Of a stretch of DNA of 64,000 nt, positions 16,961 through 25,558 are shown one piece after another. A program made the position numbers and the translations under genes. Location of the stretch: the NCBI RefSeq assembly GCF_042676085.1, contig NZ_JBHTKH010000006.1, positions 186,001 to 250,000 of the forward strand. Direction: 5' to 3'. Positions within the stretch are counted from its first letter, which is position 1; every line of letters begins with the position of its first letter. The DNA comes from Terrabacter terrigena (GTDB lineage Bacteria > Actinomycetota > Actinomycetes > Actinomycetales > Dermatophilaceae). The notes beneath the pieces were generated by a model, which was given only the letters and a program-made list of their open reading frames with translations, did no database searches and was not told the DNA's origin.

Positions 16961-18559
16961 GTGATCGTCGCCACCGGGATCGAGCTGCGCGCAGGTGCAC
17001 GCCTGCTGCTCGAGGACGCCAGCTTCCGCATCGACTCGGGCGACCGGATCGGCCTCGTCGGCCGCAACGGTGCCGGCAAGACGACGCTCACGAAGGTGCT
17101 CGCGGGGGAGGGGATGCCCGCAGCGGGCACCGTGACGCGTACGGGCGCCGTCGGCTACCTCCCGCAGGACCCACGCACCGGCGACCTCGAGATCCTCGCC
17201 CGCGACCGCATCCTCTCGGCCCGCGGGCTCGACACGATCGTGCACCAGCGTGCCGAGGCCGAGTCCCGCATGGGCAGCGACGACGAGAAGGTCCGCGACA
17301 AGGCGATGCGCAAGTACACCCGCCTCGAGGTCGAGTTCGAGGCGCAGGGCGGCTACGCGGCCGAGTCCGAGGCCGCGTCCATCGCGAGCGCCCTGGGCCT
17401 CGAGGAGCGCATCCTGTCGCAGCCGCTGCGCACGCTCTCCGGCGGACAGCGCCGACGCGTGGAGCTGTCGCGAATCCTCTTCTCCGGCAACGAGACCCTG
17501 CTGCTCGACGAGCCGACAAACCACCTCGACGCGGACTCGATCGTCTGGCTGCGCGAGTACCTCCGCGCCTACAAGGGCGGCCTGATCATCATCAGCCACG
17601 ACGCCGAGATGCTCGACGCCGTCGTCAACAAGGTCTACCACCTGGACGCGAACCGCTCGGCGCTCGACGTCTACAACGTCAGCTGGAAGACCTACCTCCA
17701 GCAGCGCGAGACCGACGAGAAGCGCCGGCGCCGCGAGCTGCAGAACGCCCAGAAGAAGGCCGGGGCCCTGCTCGCCCAGGCTGACAAGATGCGCGCCAAG
17801 GCCACCAAGGCCGTCGCCGCCCAGAACATGGCCAAGCGGGCCGAGCGCCTGCTCGCCGGTGTCGAGGGGGAGCGCGTCCAGGACAAGGTCGCCAAGCTGC
17901 GCTTCCCGAAGCCCGCCGCCTGTGGCAAGACGCCGCTGCGCGCGTCGGGCCTGTCCCGCTCGTACGGCTCCCTCGAGGTCTTCACCGACGTCGACCTCGC
18001 GATCGACCGGGGGAGCAAGGTGGTCGTGCTGGGCCTCAACGGCGCCGGCAAGACGACCCTGCTGCGCATGCTCGCCGGCGTCGATGCACCCGACACGGGC
18101 GAGGTCGAGCCCGGCCACGGCCTGCGCCTGGGCTACTACGCCCAGGAGCACGAGAACCTCGACGTCGGCCGCACCGTGCTCGAGAACATGAAGTCGTCGG
18201 CACCGGAGCTGGGCGAGACCGACGTGCGCAAGGTGCTCGGGTCGTTCCTCTTCTCCGGCGACGACGTGCTCAAGCCGGCCGGCGTGCTGTCCGGTGGCGA
18301 GAAGACGCGCCTGTCGCTCGCCATGCTCGTCGTGTCGTCGGCCAACGTGCTGCTCCTCGACGAGCCGACCAACAACCTCGACCCCGCATCGCGCGCCGAG
18401 ATCCTCGGGGCGCTCAAGACGTACGAGGGCGCGGTCGTGCTCGTGACCCACGACGAGGGCGCCGTCGACGCCCTCGAGCCCGAGCGCATCCTGCTGCTGC
18501 CCGACGGCGTCGAGGACCTGTGGGGCCCCGACTACAAGGACCTGATCTCACTGGCGTGA
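16961..18559 (+). CDS. ABC-F family ATPase (ribosome-associated type)
   Basis: A 532-residue soluble protein with two ABC ATPase domains and no membrane segments, the ABC-F layout (EttA/Uup relatives acting on ribosomes). Walker A sequences are GRNGAGKTT (about residue 34) and GLNGAGKTT (about residue 355). Signatures are LSGGQRRRVELSR and LSGGEKTRLSLAM, and Walker B sequences are LLDEPTNHLD and LLDEPTNNLD. The Lys/Arg-rich linker (about residues 245-315) is the interdomain helix pair. Start GTG with AGGAGG 6 bp upstream. A TAGACT box near 16902 suggests a leader of about 50 nt. It could be a translation factor or an antibiotic-protection type; context does not decide. Confidence 0.9.
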   Translation: MIVATGIELRAGARLLLEDASFRIDSGDRIGLVGRNGAGKTTLTKVLAGEGMPAAGTVTRTGAVGYLPQDPRTGDLEILARDRILSARGLDTIVHQRAEAESRMGSDDEKVRDKAMRKYTRLEVEFEAQGGYAAESEAASIASALGLEERILSQPLRTLSGGQRRRVELSRILFSGNETLLLDEPTNHLDADSIVWLREYLRAYKGGLIIISHDAEMLDAVVNKVYHLDANRSALDVYNVSWKTYLQQRETDEKRRRRELQNAQKKAGALLAQADKMRAKATKAVAAQNMAKRAERLLAGVEGERVQDKVAKLRFPKPAACGKTPLRASGLSRSYGSLEVFTDVDLAIDRGSKVVVLGLNGAGKTTLLRMLAGVDAPDTGEVEPGHGLRLGYYAQEHENLDVGRTVLENMKSSAPELGETDVRKVLGSFLFSGDDVLKPAGVLSGGEKTRLSLAMLVVSSANVLLLDEPTNNLDPASRAEILGALKTYEGAVVLVTHDEGAVDALEPERILLLPDGVEDLWGPDYKDLISLA

Positions 18560-18594
18560 GCGAGCTAGCGGCGACTGGTGGATAAGCAGACGTT

Positions 18595-18623
18595 TTGGAT
18601 AACATGATGGATGGTTATTGTAT
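18595..18623 (+). promoter_or_regulatory. Promoter with internal palindrome before the zinc-ribbon gene
   Basis: TTGGAT (18595-18600) and TATTGT (18617-18622) are spaced 16 bp, a plausible -35/-10 pair in an AT-rich patch unlike its surroundings. Between and over them lies a 20-bp imperfect palindrome with arms ATAAC (18599-18603) and GTTAT (18614-18618) and further symmetric AT pairs inside. This is how an operator for a dimeric repressor would sit. The regulator is not identifiable. Confidence 0.5.
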
Positions 18624-18653
18624 CTGGCGGGCCGGCTCGCCACACTGACGGAC

Positions 18654-18854
18654 ATGCCCAGTGACCACCACCTCAGCTGCCCGTTCTGCGCGGGCGACGA
18701 CGTGACGCCGTTCCCCGACCCGACCGCCGCCTGGTCGTGCCTGGACTGTGCGCGCGTCTTCCGGGTGGAGGTCGTGCAGCCCGCGTCGGTGAGCGGGTGG
18801 GGGATCATGCGGGTCGTGTCGCCGGTGGGGTCCTCGGCACCCGCAGCGGCGTGA
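18654..18854 (+). CDS. Small four-cysteine zinc-ribbon protein
   Basis: A 66-residue protein with two CxxC knuckles: SCPFCAGDD near residues 8-16 and SCLDCARVF near residues 29-37, spaced for one zinc ribbon. Small proteins of this type occur widely in actinobacteria and are sometimes mislabelled as insertion-element proteins. The ATG at 18654 is preferred; an in-frame TTG at 18618 falls inside the promoter palindrome. It has its own AT-rich promoter and is followed by the enoyl-CoA hydratase gene with separate signals. Function unknown; metal or redox sensing, or nucleic-acid binding, are possible. Confidence 0.65.
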   Translation: MPSDHHLSCPFCAGDDVTPFPDPTAAWSCLDCARVFRVEVVQPASVSGWGIMRVVSPVGSSAPAAA

Positions 18855-18879
18855 GGTGACCGGTCGGTAGCCTGCGTCC

Positions 18880-19653
18880 ATGACGCACCCCCACCTCCGG
18901 GTCGAGACCGCCGGGCCCGTCCGCACCGTCACCCTCGACCACCCCGAGAAGCGCAACGCGCAGACCCCGTCCCTGTGGTCCGCGCTCGCCGAGGAGGCGC
19001 GGTCCCTTCCCGAGGACGTACGCGTCGTGGTCATCCGCGGCGCGGGCGACGCCTTCTCCGCCGGCATCGACACCGCGATGTTCACGCCCCAAGGGGTGCC
19101 CGGCGAGGAGAGCGTGGCCCAGCTGGCCGCTGGGGGACCCGAGGCGATCCAGCGAGGCATCGCGGCATACCAGGACGGCTTCACGGCGTGGGGTGAGTGC
19201 CCGGCGGTCGTCGTGGCCGAGGTGCACGGCTACGCGATCGGCGCAGGCTTCCAGCTCGCGCTCGCCGCCGACCTGCGCGTGGCGGCCCTCGACGCATGGT
19301 TCGCGATGCGCGAGACGAGCCTTGGTCTCGTGCCCGACCTTGGCGGCACGGGAGCGCTCGTGCACCTCGTCGGCTACGCCCGCGCGCTCGAGATCTGCGC
19401 GACCGGGCGCAAGGTGTCGGCGCCCGAGGCGCTCAGCATCGGGCTCGTCGGGTCGCTCGCCCCCGCCGCCGACCTGACCGAGACCACCGGGTCGCTCGTC
19501 GAGGCGCTCCTGGCCGCACCGGCTCCGGCCCTGCGCGCCCTCAAGCCCCTGCTGCGCAGCGCCGTCGACGCCGACCGCGGCACCCAGCTCGGCCGCGAGC
19601 GTGACGCGCAGACCGCGCTGCTGCAGGCGATGCTCGGCGGCTTCGGCGCCTGA
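18880..19653 (+). CDS. Enoyl-CoA hydratase/isomerase family protein
   Basis: A 257-residue crotonase-fold protein. The first oxyanion-hole segment is GAGDAFSAGIDTAMF (about residues 52-66) and the second is YAIGAGFQLALAADLRVA (about residues 119-136), followed by MRETSLGLVPDLGGTGAL. At the position of the second catalytic glutamate of hydratases there is Asp/Gly (PDLGGT), so it may be an isomerase or a hydratase with other specificity. A TAGCCT box (18868-18873) lies 6 nt before the ATG, the leaderless layout. It stands alone between the zinc-ribbon and ABC exporter genes, so no pathway can be inferred from neighbours. Confidence 0.87.
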   Translation: MTHPHLRVETAGPVRTVTLDHPEKRNAQTPSLWSALAEEARSLPEDVRVVVIRGAGDAFSAGIDTAMFTPQGVPGEESVAQLAAGGPEAIQRGIAAYQDGFTAWGECPAVVVAEVHGYAIGAGFQLALAADLRVAALDAWFAMRETSLGLVPDLGGTGALVHLVGYARALEICATGRKVSAPEALSIGLVGSLAPAADLTETTGSLVEALLAAPAPALRALKPLLRSAVDADRGTQLGRERDAQTALLQAMLGGFGA

Positions 19654-19755
19654 CTCCCGGCCCGGCCGCGACCCGGCGCCCGAGGTTCGGGCCCTGGGTC
19701 GGGAATCGCTGTCACCGCCTCGCGGTTTGATCGGAGGAGGACAGGAGGTGGTTGC

Positions 19756-21681
19756 GTGGGCATGCAGCCGTGGATGGCGATGAGGTCGATGTCGCGCGAC
19801 TCGTCGGTGGCCGAGCAGTCACTGCGGCCGGGCACGCGTCGTCGTGTGCTGACGTACGCCGCGCCCTACAAGAAGGCGATCGGCGCCTTCCTCGCGGTCG
19901 TGGTGCTCGACTCGGTGCTCGTCGTCACCGTGCCCCTCCTGATCAAGAGCCTCGTCGACGACGGCGTCATCCCCAAGGACTCCTCCGTCGTGGTGCGACT
20001 CGCGCTCCTCGTGGCCGGCATCGCCGTGCTGGACGCCCTGCTGACGGTGGTGTCGCGGTGGTTCTCCTCCCGCATCGGCGAGGGCCTGATCAACGACCTC
20101 CGCACCCAGGTCTTCGCCCACGTCCTCCGGCAGCCGATCGCGTTCTTCACGCGCGCCCAGACCGGCTCGCTCGTGTCGCGGCTCAACAACGACGTCGTCG
20201 GCGCCCAGCAGGCGTTCACGTCGGTGCTGTCCAACGTGGTGTCCAACATCGTCTCGGTCGTCCTGGTCGTCGGTGCCATGCTCGCCCTGTCGTGGCAGCT
20301 GACTCTCGGCTCGCTGCTGCTCGTCCCGCTCTTCCTCGTGCCGGCCAAGCTCATGGGCAAGCGGCTCGCGGGCCTGGCCCACCGGCAGATGACGCTCAAC
20401 GCCGACATGGGAACCCGCATGACCGAGCGGTTCAACGTCGCCGGTGCGCTGCTCGTCAAGCTGTTCGGCAACCCGGCGCGCGAGGAGGCCGAGTACGCCG
20501 AGCGCGCCGGCCGCGTCCGCGACATCGGCATCCAGATCGCACTCAACCGCACCGTCTTCATGGCGGCCCTCACGGCGGTCGCCGCCCTCGCCACCGCCAT
20601 GGTCTACGGCTTCGGCGGCGTCATGGCGGTCAGCGGCAGCCTCTCCGTGGGCACGCTCCTCGCGCTCGCCGCGCTCCTCGCCCGCCTCTACGGCCCGCTC
20701 ACGTCACTGTCCAACGTGCGCGTCGACATCATGACCGCGCTCATCTCCTTCGAGCGGGTCTTCGAGGTGCTCGACCTCGAGCCGCTCGTCAAGGAGCACC
20801 CCGGCGCCGTCGACCTGCCACCCGGCCCCCTCGCCGTCGAGCTCGACCACGTCTCGTTCCGCTACCCCTCCGCCGACGAGGTGTCGCTCGCGTCCCTCGA
20901 GTCGGTCGCGTCGGGCGACCGGCGGGGCAGCGGCGTCGTGCTCCACGACGTCACGCTGACGGCACCGGCCGGGCACCTCGTCGCCCTCGTCGGCCCGTCC
21001 GGGGCCGGCAAGACCACCCTGACCTCCCTCGTCTCCCGCCTCTACGACCCCAGCGGGGGGTCGGTCGTCGTGGGAGGCCAGGACCTCAGCGGCGTGACGA
21101 TGTCGTCCCTGCGCGACCGCATCGGCGTCGTCACCCAGGAGGCGCACCTCTTCCACGACACCATCCGGGCCAACCTGCTCTACGCCCGCCCCGACGCGAC
21201 CTCCGACGAGATCGACTCAGCCCTGCGTGCGGCCCAGATCAGCGACCTCGTCGCCGAGCTGCCCGAGGGCCTCGACACCGTGGTCGGCGACCGCGGGCAC
21301 CGCCTCAGCGGGGGGGAGAAGCAGCGCCTCGCCATTGCCCGGCTGCTCCTCAAGGCCCCCGACGTCGTGGTCCTCGACGAGGCGACCGCGCACCTCGACT
21401 CCGAGTCCGAGGTGGCTGTGCAGCGGGCCCTCGACGCCGCCCTCGAGGGCCGCACCTCCATCGTCATCGCCCACCGCCTGTCGACCATCCGTCAGGCCGA
21501 CCTCATCGTCGTGCTCGACCATGGACGCGTCGTCGAGACCGGCCGACATGCCGAGCTGCTCGCGGCGGGTGGCCTCTACGCAGACCTGCATGCCACCCAG
21601 TTCGACGAGCGGGCCGTCGAGCACGCCGACCGTGACGGGCGCGCCACACGCCGCTCCAGCGACGCCCTGGACCACGTCTGA
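19756..21681 (+). CDS. ABC exporter half-transporter (membrane and ATPase domains fused)
   Basis: A 641-residue type IV ABC exporter with an N-terminal six-helix membrane domain (about residues 30-340) and a C-terminal ATPase. The membrane domain includes IGEGLINDLRTQVFAHVLRQP, broken by FFTRAQTGSLVSRLNNDV, the usual coupling-helix region. Walker A is GPSGAGKTT (about residue 415), signature LSGGEKQRLAIAR, Walker B VVLDEATAHLD and switch IAHRLSTI. An insertion of about 15 residues before Walker A (SLASLESVASGD) is unusual. It probably works as a homodimer. Start GTG at 19756, or ATG at 19762. Substrate unknown. Confidence 0.88.
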   Translation: MGMQPWMAMRSMSRDSSVAEQSLRPGTRRRVLTYAAPYKKAIGAFLAVVVLDSVLVVTVPLLIKSLVDDGVIPKDSSVVVRLALLVAGIAVLDALLTVVSRWFSSRIGEGLINDLRTQVFAHVLRQPIAFFTRAQTGSLVSRLNNDVVGAQQAFTSVLSNVVSNIVSVVLVVGAMLALSWQLTLGSLLLVPLFLVPAKLMGKRLAGLAHRQMTLNADMGTRMTERFNVAGALLVKLFGNPAREEAEYAERAGRVRDIGIQIALNRTVFMAALTAVAALATAMVYGFGGVMAVSGSLSVGTLLALAALLARLYGPLTSLSNVRVDIMTALISFERVFEVLDLEPLVKEHPGAVDLPPGPLAVELDHVSFRYPSADEVSLASLESVASGDRRGSGVVLHDVTLTAPAGHLVALVGPSGAGKTTLTSLVSRLYDPSGGSVVVGGQDLSGVTMSSLRDRIGVVTQEAHLFHDTIRANLLYARPDATSDEIDSALRAAQISDLVAELPEGLDTVVGDRGHRLSGGEKQRLAIARLLLKAPDVVVLDEATAHLDSESEVAVQRALDAALEGRTSIVIAHRLSTIRQADLIVVLDHGRVVETGRHAELLAAGGLYADLHATQFDERAVEHADRDGRATRRSSDALDHV

Positions 21682-21766
21682 CCTGGTGACCGGCGGCCGA
21701 ACGGGCTGCCGGCCGAACCGGCCGTCGGCGGGTTCTTCGCCTCAGCCGCTGGGCGCCAGCGCCGGC

Positions 21767-22327
21767 TCAGGAGGAGACGCGCTCCTCGAGACCCGCGGCC
21801 AGGCCGGCGATGGTCGCGAGGTCGACGAGCCCGCCGAGGGTGTGGGCGACGCGTCGGTGCTTCACCGGGCCGAGCCTCAGCCTCAGGTGCACCCGCGTGC
21901 GATCTCCAGCAGCCGCCGTCAGCCGGATGCACCAGGTGAGGTGCATCCGGCCGCGCGTCGAGGTGAAGAGCAGGTGCGAACCCGGCTCGATCTCTGCCAC
22001 GGTGAACGTCGCGTCCGCCCCGCCCCAGTCGGGGATGACGTCGCCGACGCCGAGTCGCTGGAGCTCCGGCTCGATGCGGCGCAGGGCGCGCCGTGCTCGC
22101 GGGACGAGGTGCTCGACGGAGCGCGGCAGGTACCACCCCGCGCGGTTCTTGCCGAGCTGCACCACCCACGGCCACACGCGTGCGGGAGGTGCGGCCAGGG
22201 TGAAGGCGCGGTCCATGACCACGTCGGCCGACACGAGCGCATCGCCCGGCAGGGCCGCCGCGCGCTCGCCCGGCGTCGCACGCACCGGGAGACGATCACC
22301 GGGCTGGGGTCGGGACCGGTCAGTCAT
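21767..22327 (-). CDS. SRPBCC-fold protein
   Basis: A 186-residue protein resembling the SRPBCC/polyketide cyclase-like fold, a small cup that binds hydrophobic ligands. Support comes from VVMDRAFTLAAPPARVWPWVVQLG at the N-terminus (written here in part), the GWYLPRSVEHL segment, and the strand series PGSHLLFTSTRG / HLTWCIRLTAAAGDRTRVHLRLRL. The C-terminus is Leu/Ala-rich (LGGLVDLATIAGLAAGL). No catalytic residues can be named. It stands alone between the ABC exporter (convergent) and SURF1 genes, with no strong promoter visible. Could equally be an uncharacterised family close to this fold. Confidence 0.65.
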   Translation of the reverse strand: MTDRSRPQPGDRLPVRATPGERAAALPGDALVSADVVMDRAFTLAAPPARVWPWVVQLGKNRAGWYLPRSVEHLVPRARRALRRIEPELQRLGVGDVIPDWGGADATFTVAEIEPGSHLLFTSTRGRMHLTWCIRLTAAAGDRTRVHLRLRLGPVKHRRVAHTLGGLVDLATIAGLAAGLEERVSS

Positions 22328-22517
22328 GGCAGGGGCGGAGGCTCGGGTGCACCGCTGAGGGTCTTCACGCGGACATCCTCCTCCCCGCGCCTGCGGTCAC
22401 GGGCGTGGCACCGCGGCTCGCTCTCGGGGCGACGTCGCACGACCACCTGGGCCGGCCACCGAACGCGAAGCACACGTACTTCCCGGGCGCCGTCGAGGGT
22501 GTCTGGGGCCACGGCGC

Positions 22518-23318
22518 TCAGGCATCCTCCTCGTCCCAGATGCGGACCTTCTTCGGCTTGGTCGGTGACGTGCCCGTCCGGTCGGCCGCGTCCGTGGCAG
22601 CCCGCGACTCCCGCCGGACGGCGAAGACGATGAAGACCAGGCCGCCGGGCATGAAGAGCCACCACTGGTAGGCGTACGCCTGGTGCGGCCCGAGGTCCTC
22701 CTCAGGACGGGGGAGCACGCGTACCGGGTGGTCTCCGGCGGGAGCCGCCGGCACCTGGCTGCCGAGCACGACGTACGCGTCGACGTCGCTCAGCGAGGGA
22801 ACCTGGGCTCGCGCGTCGGCGACGTTGACGCTCGCCAGCTGAGGGCGTGGCAGGTCCCGGCCAAGGCTCACCTCGCCGGTGCGCAGCCAGCCGGTCACCC
22901 CCACTGTCTCCGTCGGGGGCGGGTCGACCCGGGGGCTCGTCTCGGCGTCCTGCGCGTTGGGCACCCAGCCCCGGTCGACGAGGATCGTCGTCCCGTCCGT
23001 CCGGAACGGGGTCAGCACCTCGAAGCCCACCGTCTGGTCGAGCGTGCGGTTGCGGACGAGCAGGTCGGTGGCGGCGGCATACGTGCCGGTGAGCGTGACC
23101 CGCGTCCACTGGCGCTCCTGCGGCAGGCCTGCGGCGACGAGAGCGGGGGAGAAGGCCACCGGCGCGGCGCCGTAGTTGCGCGCGATCGCGTCGACCTTCG
23201 TGCGCTGCTCGACGTGACGGTGCCACTGCCAGAGGCCCAGGTAGAAGCACGCGACCCCGAAGAGGACCGCGACGAGCGTCCCCAGCAGCCATCGCCGCGT
23301 CAGCCAGAGTCGAAGCAC
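22518..23318 (-). CDS. SURF1-family cytochrome oxidase assembly protein
   Basis: A 266-residue SURF1 protein, an inner-membrane factor for cytochrome c oxidase (aa3) assembly. One helix is at the N-terminus (WLLGTLVAVLFGVACFYLG with WQWHR following) and one near the C-terminus (WWLFMPGGLVFIVFAV), enclosing the extracytoplasmic domain with VDRGWVPN and VTGWLR. The GTG at 23318 is chosen because a TACCGT box lies 6 nt upstream on the minus strand (23325-23330), and the residues before it belong to the neighbouring ANTAR gene read in the wrong frame. The open frame upstream is therefore not part of this protein. Confidence 0.9.
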   Translation of the reverse strand: MLRLWLTRRWLLGTLVAVLFGVACFYLGLWQWHRHVEQRTKVDAIARNYGAAPVAFSPALVAAGLPQERQWTRVTLTGTYAAATDLLVRNRTLDQTVGFEVLTPFRTDGTTILVDRGWVPNAQDAETSPRVDPPPTETVGVTGWLRTGEVSLGRDLPRPQLASVNVADARAQVPSLSDVDAYVVLGSQVPAAPAGDHPVRVLPRPEEDLGPHQAYAYQWWLFMPGGLVFIVFAVRRESRAATDAADRTGTSPTKPKKVRIWDEEDA

Positions 23319-23368
23319 GCATCGACGGTACCCGGACTCGGGAAGAGCCCGGAGACCGGCCGGGTTCG

Positions 23369-24322
23369 CTAGGGCCGGGTGTTCCGGGTGGCGTCGAACT
23401 CGCCGGTCTCGGCCAGGGGCGCGGGCCACCGTCTGGAGCTTCTCGTCGAGGCGGTTCGACGAGTGTCGCAGGGCGTCGAAGGCCTGCTCCGGCGTGAGCT
23501 TGAGGCGTTCCATGAGGATGCCCTTGGCCTGACCGATGACATCCCGCGACAGCAGGGCCCGGCTCAGCTGCTGTGCCTGGTCCTTCAGATGGCCACGTTC
23601 GTGGACCACCGCGGCTGCCATGGAGGCGTGTGCCGCGAGGATGAGGCCGATCTCCTGTGCCTCCGTGCTGAACGCGTCCGGCTTGCTGCCGTAGTTGTTG
23701 AGGGATCCGGTGGTGCCTGACCGTGCTGCAGCGTCTGCGGCCGGCTCAGGGCTCGCGGCCGCGAGACGGCAGCAGGCGGCCGACCGCGCTCCCAGCTCCG
23801 CCGGGAGCCGAGCGCCGGCCAGCGTGCGTCGCGAAAGGTGCGGGCGTAGACGACAGGAGTCTCGACGGCGTCCAGGGAGGGGCCCTCGCCCGCGTCGTAC
23901 TGAGCCCTGTCGACTGCTGATGCCTCCGCCGCAGTCGTCGCGGCCGTCCGGTAGGTGCCGCCCTCACAGAGGGTGACGCTCGCCATCTCGCACCCCGCAA
24001 CGGTGTCGACCGCGGCCTGGGCGATCCGCAGGAGGACGGCGTCGTAGGAGTCCGCGCTGTAGAGGGTCTCGGCGATGGCTGCGAACGTCGACGCCAGCCG
24101 TGTGGTCGGGGCGGCCTCGAGCCGCCGCTCCGCTGCCTCGCCGCGAGCGTCGGCGGCACGGTCGCGATCCGTGTGCGCGTCGTCACGGCTGTGTCTCGCG
24201 CTCTCCCGACCAGCCCTGGCCTCGGCCCGCTGCGCTCGCTCGGCCGGGTCGGGTGAGACCGCGAGCTCGGCAGCCCGCGCATCCAGGAGGCGTTCACGCT
24301 CGCCCAGGGCCGACTCGCGCAC
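23369..24322 (-). pseudogene. GAF-ANTAR antiterminator gene with two frameshifts
   Basis: GAF-ANTAR proteins are transcription antiterminators that bind RNA hairpins through the ANTAR domain. The N-terminal part, from GTG at 24322, has a charged helical region and a GAF domain (TRLASTFAAIAETLYSADSY, then MASVTLCEGGTYRTAATT). The GAF frame breaks near 23803-23808, where one base seems to be missing. The next frame then continues with ELGARSAACCRLAA, NNYGSKPDAFSTEAQEIGL and the ANTAR core RDVIGQAKGILMERLKLT. A second shift near 23411-23415, in a run of four C, restores a natural end (LAETGEFDATRNTRP, stop at 23369-23371). Either a decaying gene or two sequencing errors; both sites are in C/G runs. 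Confidence 0.8.
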
Positions 24323-24430
24323 ATCGGCCGTCAGGTCGCGCAGGTCGGCGGCTGCATCTCGCTATGCCGCAGCCGTGGCCGGGACGGCACCGACGGTGAA
24401 CCCGGTGGCCGCACGGACGGTACTACCGGT

Positions 24431-24841
24431 TCACCGACCCGCCTGGTCCTCGTCGGGGTGGTCCACCGTCAGGACGATGAGCGGACTGTGCCGAAGCATC
24501 TCGGGCACATCCGTGCGACGCCAGCGCCTGGCGGCGGCCTCGATGAAGGGACGGCGCTCGTCGGGGTCGGTGACGACCCGGGCGGTGGCGGGCACGTCCG
24601 CGACGACCGACTGCTTCAGGTGAACCACGACACGGGGGTCGGCCTCGATGTTGTGGATCCAGTCGCGTGTTCGATCCGCCCGGGGCATCCCGGTGATGAA
24701 CAGCTGGTCGTCGTCGTGGTGCAGGAAGATCTCGATGCGTCGTGGACGACCGGTCCGCCGGCCCGTTGTCGTGAGATCGATGATCTGGCTGTGGCGCAAC
24801 GCGGCCCGGGTTTCCTCACTGGGCGAGATGTCCTTGTCCAT
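24431..24841 (-). CDS. Deazaflavin (F420)-dependent nitroreductase family protein
   Basis: A 136-residue protein of the Ddn-like split beta-barrel family, which uses F420H2 in actinobacteria. Features are IDLTTTGRRTGRPRRIEIF near the start, the glycine/Arg cofactor-binding region, and DWIHNIEADPRVVVHLK. The ATG at 24841 is preferred because GAGAGG lies about 8 bp upstream; the frame extends 12 codons further without a better signal. It sits in an accessory-looking stretch between the broken GAF-ANTAR gene and the tail-sheath fragment. The substrate (quinone, nitro compound or other) is not predictable. Confidence 0.85.
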   Translation of the reverse strand: MDKDISPSEETRAALRHSQIIDLTTTGRRTGRPRRIEIFLHHDDDQLFITGMPRADRTRDWIHNIEADPRVVVHLKQSVVADVPATARVVTDPDERRPFIEAAARRWRRTDVPEMLRHSPLIVLTVDHPDEDQAGR

Positions 24842-24959
24842 GGCGCGATCCTCTCGACTGAACCCTCCCGGCAACACCGCCGCCGTCGCTCCCGGCAGCG
24901 CTGTGGACGACCTCGGGCCGTTTCTCGGTGGCGCTGCGCGTGGGGAGGTTCAATGGGTT

Positions 24960-25100
24960 GTGGCCCGCTATCGGTTGAGGCGGTTCGCCTACTACCTGCC
25001 TCTCATCATCGCGCTGGCTCTGCTGGCCGGCGCGCTGATCGCCAGCGCCGACATGGCGCACAGGCTGGCCACGGCGCTCTATGACTGGACGCGGACCTAG
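24960..25100 (+). CDS. Possible 46-residue membrane peptide
   Basis: A short frame from GTG at 24960 reads MARYRLRRFAYYLPLIIALA and continues with LLAGALIASADMAHRLATAL. It has a basic N-terminus and one hydrophobic helix, as in many small membrane proteins. A purine-rich GGGGAGG lies about 11 bp upstream. The frame is open far upstream, but there it is antisense to the deazaflavin reductase gene and is not convincing. No known family recognised; it may be chance. Confidence 0.3.
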   Translation: MARYRLRRFAYYLPLIIALALLAGALIASADMAHRLATALYDWTRT

Positions 25101-25169
25101 CCGTGGTCGGCGTGCCTGGTCGGCGGCGCGGCGTTCGCCGACTGATGCATCCTGGGTGAGGAGGTCGCC

Positions 25170-25388
25170 ATGGGCAAGAAGGGCAAGGGCAAGGGTGGTG
25201 GCGAGCAGGGCCACTACCTGACTCCCGGCGTGTACGTCGAGGAGGTGCCGTCGGCCAGCAAGCCGATCGAGGGCGTCGGTACGTCGGTGGCCGCGTTCGT
25301 CGGTCTGTCTCCGTTCAGTCCGGCGCGGCTGGCGCAGGCCGTGGCCCTGGCTGCGGTGCTGACGTTCGTGGTCCGCCGGCTCCGCTGA
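25170..25388 (+). CDS. Truncated contractile tail-sheath protein N-terminus (eCIS/phage-tail relic)
   Basis: A 72-residue frame. After a Lys/Gly-rich start (MGKKGKGKGGG), residues about 15-45 read HYLTPGVYVEEVPSASKPI and then EGVGTSVAAFVGL. That is the N-terminal signature of tail-sheath proteins from contractile phage tails and extracellular contractile injection systems, which are normally 350-500 residues or more. Here it ends with a short hydrophobic helix (ARLAQAVALAAVLTFVVRRL) and stop. A good GAGGAGG lies 6-7 bp before the ATG. No other tail, baseplate or AAA+ gene is nearby. Most likely a deletion relic; a small membrane protein reusing the sheath N-terminus is the alternative. Confidence 0.7.
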   Translation: MGKKGKGKGGGEQGHYLTPGVYVEEVPSASKPIEGVGTSVAAFVGLSPFSPARLAQAVALAAVLTFVVRRLR

Positions 25389-25558
25389 GCCGTCGGCGAC
25401 GCACTCAGAAGCCGGCGGAGGCCAATACGTCGGGCGCCCTGTCGCGCGTCGAAGCGAGAATCGATGTGAGCCGCAGGTGGTGCTTCCCTCGCGCGAACGT
25501 GAGGTCCGACGGTCTCACCGGCGTCCAGACGCAGCATCCCGGTGGGTATGGACCTGCC

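Noticed and set aside
16577..18451. A 624-codon open frame on the minus strand opposite the ABC-F gene
   Set aside because: Antisense shadow of a gene with two complete ATPase domains; no family features.
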